Shown: piece after piece, positions 61,201 to 64,000 of the stretch
How the letters are laid out: each line of letters begins with the position of its first letter
Numbering within the stretch: the first letter of the stretch is position 1
NCBI RefSeq assembly: GCF_001652275.1
Contig: NZ_LVZK01000001.1
Coordinates: 1,054,001 to 1,118,000, forward strand
Length of the DNA: 64,000 nt
Direction: 5' to 3'
DNA from: Peptidiphaga gingivicola
Lineage (GTDB): Bacteria; Actinomycetota; Actinomycetes; Actinomycetales; Actinomycetaceae
The notes under the pieces: model-generated
Database searches by the model: none
Told to the model about the DNA's origin: nothing
Seen by the model: only the letters and a program-made list of their open reading frames with translations
Program-made: the position numbers and the translations under genes

Positions 61201-61312
61201 GTTTCAAACGAACGGCAGCGACGAGGAGGGCCGCATGCGCCAAGAGCTCGACCGCGTTCTCGCGGAGGGGCTGCCGAGTTCTTGCGGAGTGCCTGTCGGC
61301 CGAAGTGCGTGA
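58277..61312 (+). CDS. Superfamily 1 DNA/RNA helicase with C-terminal DUF2726 nuclease-like domain
   Basis: A 1011-residue protein. Walker A is DGPPGTGKTETILNIV (about 206-221), motif Ia follows (GIVSFSNAAVDNVRDKL), Walker B is WLIIDEATLTDV (about 551), and later motifs are HFRCAPEIIGFCNGMFYGG, VHKFQGRGARTMVFSTV and LINVAVSRAKERFVLVTDD. The set is that of the DNA2/NAM7 branch. The last ~170 residues match DUF2726, with AVDFVVYHAVTRRALLAIEV giving a PD-(D/E)xK-like Asp and Glu. A ~65-residue low-complexity insert (about 287-350) lies inside the helicase. A defence or repair role is possible. The ATG at 58277 follows GAGGTG; another at 58250 is possible. Confidence 0.85.
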   Translation: MVDPDRYLILAPPINGGEIVDKTKEVRRCSLLDRKVQIEYADRRTPYPYNHPNARLLEYSHEIRIEPEEQLRVRGRGWGGSLTAALFTDVWDREYSWVRIVSRDRAYTYPAEAVEIVSSAAADGRAAEVRRYWKDVVKLLGPENWTRKGHERLDFIDPDSALAAYLNGVNGETQYPDQPVILPFNGNEDQRDAVAKALRNRISVIDGPPGTGKTETILNIVANLLQHSKLTAGIVSFSNAAVDNVRDKLDEAGLGFAAARLGNKRMVAEFLRGQESRMRALANWKAGRTARSGGGETRVDSEASDGARQAGGLQIDGSKAAGRDDGPEGAEPSASELNGGGQNVDSEIAEAESRLVGIWRASRELAEVRRSIEECTLEFSHFERRMRGERFADLEGLPLLRKSSDKIVKYLAETAVGAELPGGLSGIVGRIRRHFEYGSLKSLDPRDADVVLRLQRAFYTRSLEELEERKRNLEETLARADEESVRKRHKALSRQALDGALRRRYRGAARKSFDDEGLRRQTKDLLREYPVVLTTCHSIRSNLAEGTLLDWLIIDEATLTDVLSAALALSRARNVVVVGDLKQLAPVLDKKWAKALPAPPATAYDVGKFSILESVKELYGESLPQTMLREHFRCAPEIIGFCNGMFYGGQLIPLADGPGEAAGPPLAMFKTAPGNHHRHIARGAVKGRYNQREIDVVMRETLAECGISPADLNVRRGSDLEVGFAAPFRLHADRLDQALEGAFGGRADGEAGGGWLSETVHKFQGRGARTMVFSTVLDESRDGRRALSFADDPRLINVAVSRAKERFVLVTDDGEMRGSVNISALADYIRYQCPDQVVESRIVSVFDLLYRKHSERLAKFASGLRGKSKYKSENIMFTLLKDLLGESKYEGWLDVVFQVRLRDLVPDLTLLSERQRKFVRSTSAVDFVVYHAVTRRALLAIEVDGTAFHEDKPVQLRRDGIKESILRLCGVKVLSFQTNGSDEEGRMRQELDRVLAEGLPSSCGVPVGRSA

Positions 61313-61598
61313 GGCGAAGACATCCCGACAACGCCCGTGAAAAGCGAAAAGGCCCGTGAAAAGGAAGCAGGCATGAGGACGGCGTTGCTGTGGGCGGCGG
61401 CCGGCGGAGTGCGTTCCAGCAAGCCCGGACCCGCGCTGATGCATTCGCCGGGGCCGCGTCCGCTCTTCCCTGGATTGCGCGCCGGCCAAAACGACCGTCG
61501 ATTGGCCGGTTTCGGAGCATCTGCGATAATCTCGTTTATCCCGCCAATTCGCTGTAAACCGCGTCTGTTCGACGTCGCCCCGCCGCTAGGAGAAACAC

Positions 61599-63092
61599 AT
61601 GCTCGAGGCCGATCCTCTGGCTTTGATTCCAAACCCGCTCGTCCAAGACCTCGGGAAACCCGCGGAGAAGTTCACGCGGGCCGACATCCTTCGATTCGTC
61701 CGCGAGCGCGACATACCGATGCTCAACCTCCGTTACGTCGGCGGCGACGGCAGGCTCAAAACCCTCAACTTTGCGATTCAGTCCGCCGCCCACCTCGAGA
61801 GGGTGCTGACGATGGGGGAGCGCGTGGACGGCTCCTCGCTCTTCGATTTCGTCGATGCCGTCAGCTCGGACCTTTACGTCGTGCCGCAGCTGCGCACCGC
61901 GTTTCTCAATCCCTTCAATCCGATCCCGAGCCTCGACATCATGTGCGGGTTCTACGACGTCAATGGAAATCCGCTGGCCAGCGCGCCTCAGCAGGTTCTG
62001 CGCAAGGCGCAGGACGCTCTGGAGGACGCGACGGGCTGCCGGCTCGAAGCCCTCGGCGAGCTCGAGTACTACCTGTTCTCTGCGGAGGAGAGCCTGTTCC
62101 CGGTCGAGCCGCAGCGCGGGTACCACGAGGCCTCGCCCTTCTCGAAATGGGAGGAGGTGCGCACTGAGGCGCTCTATCACCTCGCGCAGATGGGATGCTC
62201 GGTGAAGTACGCCCACGCGGAGGTCGGCAACTTCGTCGCCGACGGCGTTCAAGCGGTTCAGCAGGAAATCGAGTTCTTGCCCGTCGACGTCGTGCGCGCC
62301 GCCGACCAGATGGCGCTGGCCAAGTGGGTGGTGCGCGAAGTGGCCCATTCCCACGGAATCGAAGTTTCCTTTTCGCCTAAGATCGCCGTGGGGCAGGCCG
62401 GCTCCGGGATGCACTTCCACACGCGGCTCATGAAGGACGGCGTCAACCAGTTTTCGGAGGGCGCGGGGCTCACCGACGCCGCCCGAAGGGTCATCGGCGG
62501 CTACCTCCTCCATGCGGCGTCGCTCACGGCCTTTGGCAACACGGTGCCGACCTCGTTCCTGCGCCTCGTCCCCCGTCAAGAAGCCCCCACGGCGATCTGC
62601 TGGGGCGACCGCAATCGGTCGGTGCTCGTGCGAGTGCCGCTGGGATGGCAGAACCTCGACGACCGCATGTTCCGCGACGCCAACCCCCAGGAGGGGCCGG
62701 CGGGCGCGCTTCCGAACGACTCGCAGACCGTGGAGCTTCGCTCGCCCGACGGCTCGGCGAACGTCCACCTGCTGCTTGCCGGCGTGACAGTCGCCGCCCG
62801 AATCGGCCTGACCGACCCGGCCATGCTCGACTACGCGAATTCCAGACACGTCAGCGGGGACGCGTCGCAGACGGTCGAGCTCGAGCAGCTTCCGACGTCG
62901 TGCGCCGAGGCCGCCCGGCGTCTGCTCGCCCAACGTTCGGCTTACGAGGAGCGCGGCGTTTTCCCCGCGGGGCTCGTCGACGCTTGGGCACAGAAGCTCA
63001 TCGGCCTGGGAGACGAGACCCTTCGCGAGGACATTGCGGAGAAGCGGGTGCGGGTCGAAGACTTGGTCAAGCGCTATTTCCACGTGGGGTAG
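61599..63092 (+). CDS. Glutamine synthetase family protein
   Basis: A 497-residue glutamine synthetase-like enzyme. LEALGELEYYLF has the metal-binding Glu pair, GQAGSGMHFHTRLM is the GS ATP-site region, WGDRNRSVLVRVPLG and RSPDGSANVHLLLAGV provide the glutamate- and phosphate-binding Arg residues. The family makes glutamine or gamma-glutamyl amides from glutamate, ATP and ammonia or an amine. The N-terminal stretch and DLYVVPQLRTAFLNPFNP differ from housekeeping GlnA, and there is no visible adenylylation loop, so a GlnA-like variant is more likely than the main GlnA. The ATG follows TAGGAGAAAC. Confidence 0.88.
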   Translation: MLEADPLALIPNPLVQDLGKPAEKFTRADILRFVRERDIPMLNLRYVGGDGRLKTLNFAIQSAAHLERVLTMGERVDGSSLFDFVDAVSSDLYVVPQLRTAFLNPFNPIPSLDIMCGFYDVNGNPLASAPQQVLRKAQDALEDATGCRLEALGELEYYLFSAEESLFPVEPQRGYHEASPFSKWEEVRTEALYHLAQMGCSVKYAHAEVGNFVADGVQAVQQEIEFLPVDVVRAADQMALAKWVVREVAHSHGIEVSFSPKIAVGQAGSGMHFHTRLMKDGVNQFSEGAGLTDAARRVIGGYLLHAASLTAFGNTVPTSFLRLVPRQEAPTAICWGDRNRSVLVRVPLGWQNLDDRMFRDANPQEGPAGALPNDSQTVELRSPDGSANVHLLLAGVTVAARIGLTDPAMLDYANSRHVSGDASQTVELEQLPTSCAEAARRLLAQRSAYEERGVFPAGLVDAWAQKLIGLGDETLREDIAEKRVRVEDLVKRYFHVG

Positions 63093-63214
63093 AGTGAGGA
63101 GGCGGCGCAGCTGCGACGCGCAAAACGGGCGCGCCGCCGCGTCGAAACCGTTCAGCGCGCGAACGGTCGGACGGCGCTTCGCCCGCCGTCCGGCTCAGCA
63201 TTGAGGAGAAACAA

Positions 63215-63811
63215 GTGAAAGTTCTGGTCAACGTCTTCCACCCCAATCTCTCGGCTTCCACCGTCAACGAGGCGTGGGTCGAGCGCCTCGAGGGCGAGCC
63301 CGAGGTCACCGTCCGCAAAGTCTATGAGCTGTATCCCGACGGCAAGATCGACGTCGCCGCGGAGCAGGAGGCCCTGCTCGCGCACGACCGGATCGTGTTC
63401 CAGCATCCCTTCTACTGGTACTCGACCCCGCCGCTGATGAAGCAGTGGCTCGACCAGGTGCTCACCTACAACTGGGCCTACGGGCCGAAAGGAAGGGCGC
63501 TCGAAGGGCGCGAGTGGGTCTCGGCCATCTCGACGGGAGGCCCGGCGGAGTCGTATCGCGCCGGCGGGTACAACAACTTCTCGATGAGCGAGCTCATGAA
63601 GCCGCTGCAGCAGACGGCGAACCTCGTCCATCTGAAGTTTCTGCCCGCCTTCATCTTCAACGGGGCGGTGCAAGCGACGCCCGCCGACGTCGAAGAGTCG
63701 GCGGAGAGGCTGGCCAAGCATATCCTCGATCCGCTGCTCGACCCCGAAAAGCGCTTGGCCGCGCTAAACGAGAAGATGGACGGCGAAGGGGTCGAGCTGC
63801 ACGTAGATTGA
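63215..63811 (+). CDS. NAD(P)H-dependent flavodoxin-fold oxidoreductase (KefF/MdaB-like)
   Basis: A 198-residue flavodoxin-fold protein. VLVNVFHPNLSASTVNEAWV is the FMN phosphate-binding start, HDRIVFQHPFYWYSTPPLMK and QWLDQVLTYNWAYG form the flavin-cradling loop, and VSAISTGGPAESY is the third binding loop. This pattern fits KefF/MdaB-type NAD(P)H quinone reductases. It should reduce quinones by two electrons or regulate a K+ efflux system; no kefC gene is in the window. The GTG at 63215 follows GAGGAGAAACAA. Confidence 0.92.
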   Translation: MKVLVNVFHPNLSASTVNEAWVERLEGEPEVTVRKVYELYPDGKIDVAAEQEALLAHDRIVFQHPFYWYSTPPLMKQWLDQVLTYNWAYGPKGRALEGREWVSAISTGGPAESYRAGGYNNFSMSELMKPLQQTANLVHLKFLPAFIFNGAVQATPADVEESAERLAKHILDPLLDPEKRLAALNEKMDGEGVELHVD

Positions 63812-63946
63812 TCCGGCGCCAGCGGCGCCGCGCGGGCGGCCTTGCGGCACGTGATTCCGGTGGCCGGCCGGTTCGGCGCGCCTGATCGCCGTTCTTTCTG
63901 TCCGGAGGGGAATTGCGGGGTCGGATTCGAATCGCAGGAGGTCGGA

Positions 63947-64000
63947 TTGGACATAGCGATCGTCGGGTCGGGAACGATCGGCCTGACGTACGGCTGGCTG
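63947..64000 (+). CDS. Ketopantoate reductase PanE/ApbA-like, N-terminal end only
   Basis: Eighteen codons are visible before the window ends. A TTG start five bases after AGGAGG gives (M)DIAIVGSGTIGLTYGWL, the Rossmann loop G-x-G-x-x-G typical of the ketopantoate reductase family and some other dehydrogenases. The family assignment rests on this stretch alone. Confidence 0.5.
   Translation, partial: MDIAIVGSGTIGLTYGWL

Overview
The window is high-GC DNA of the kind found in Actinobacteria (Actinomycetota). Pointers to that group are the septum initiator - DUF501 - Ppx/GppA gene order, frequent GTG starts, DUF5129 proteins, and many genes whose start codon sits 6-7 bases after a TAnnnT box, which predicts leaderless mRNAs. 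The family Actinomycetaceae fits best, but this is inference and no genus is claimed.

Layout. 1-24 kb is mostly housekeeping: a partial FAD-linked oxidase, an FtsB/DivIC-like protein, DUF501, Ppx/GppA, NhaA, an unusual tRNA with a UAA anticodon, an ABC exporter pair, a Bax inhibitor-1 family protein, an FKBP prolyl isomerase, an NhaP-type antiporter, greA-msrA, a hemolysin III family protein, a uppS-type prenyltransferase, xseA-xseB joined to a PfkB kinase, ispH-alkD, rmuC and an MFS carrier. A beta-helix lipoprotein (23.7-26.0 kb) and a 1.1 kb repeat-bearing gap lead to an SDR gene and ychF.

29-37.5 kb is accessory. It holds an Abi/HEPN protein, a KAP P-loop NTPase in AT-richer DNA, a DUF4143 ATPase, a DUF1778-GNAT toxin-antitoxin pair, and a tandem pair of small membrane proteins. 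After an alpha-amylase, 39.4-42.4 kb carries an HxlR / oxidoreductase / hydrolase cassette lying between two gene remnants. A second DUF4143 ATPase and a protein with HNH-repeat-like modules follow. 46-57 kb contains a DinB-like protein, two DUF5129 paralogues around a frameshifted hydrolase, a truncated PadR regulator and a methyltransferase, then another methyltransferase, a DHA2 efflux pump, a small P-loop kinase and an RCC1-repeat protein. 58-64 kb has a superfamily 1 helicase with a nuclease-like tail, a glutamine synthetase family protein, a flavodoxin-like oxidoreductase and the start of a PanE/ApbA-like gene.

The most unusual signal is a pattern of degenerate direct repeats with an exact 23-base period. 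One array sits immediately upstream of each of the two DUF4143 ATPase genes, with a different repeat sequence at each gene. A third array without a gene (30.6 kb) has a unit related to the one at 35 kb. This may be a self-contained ATPase-plus-array element and is the main lead reported here.
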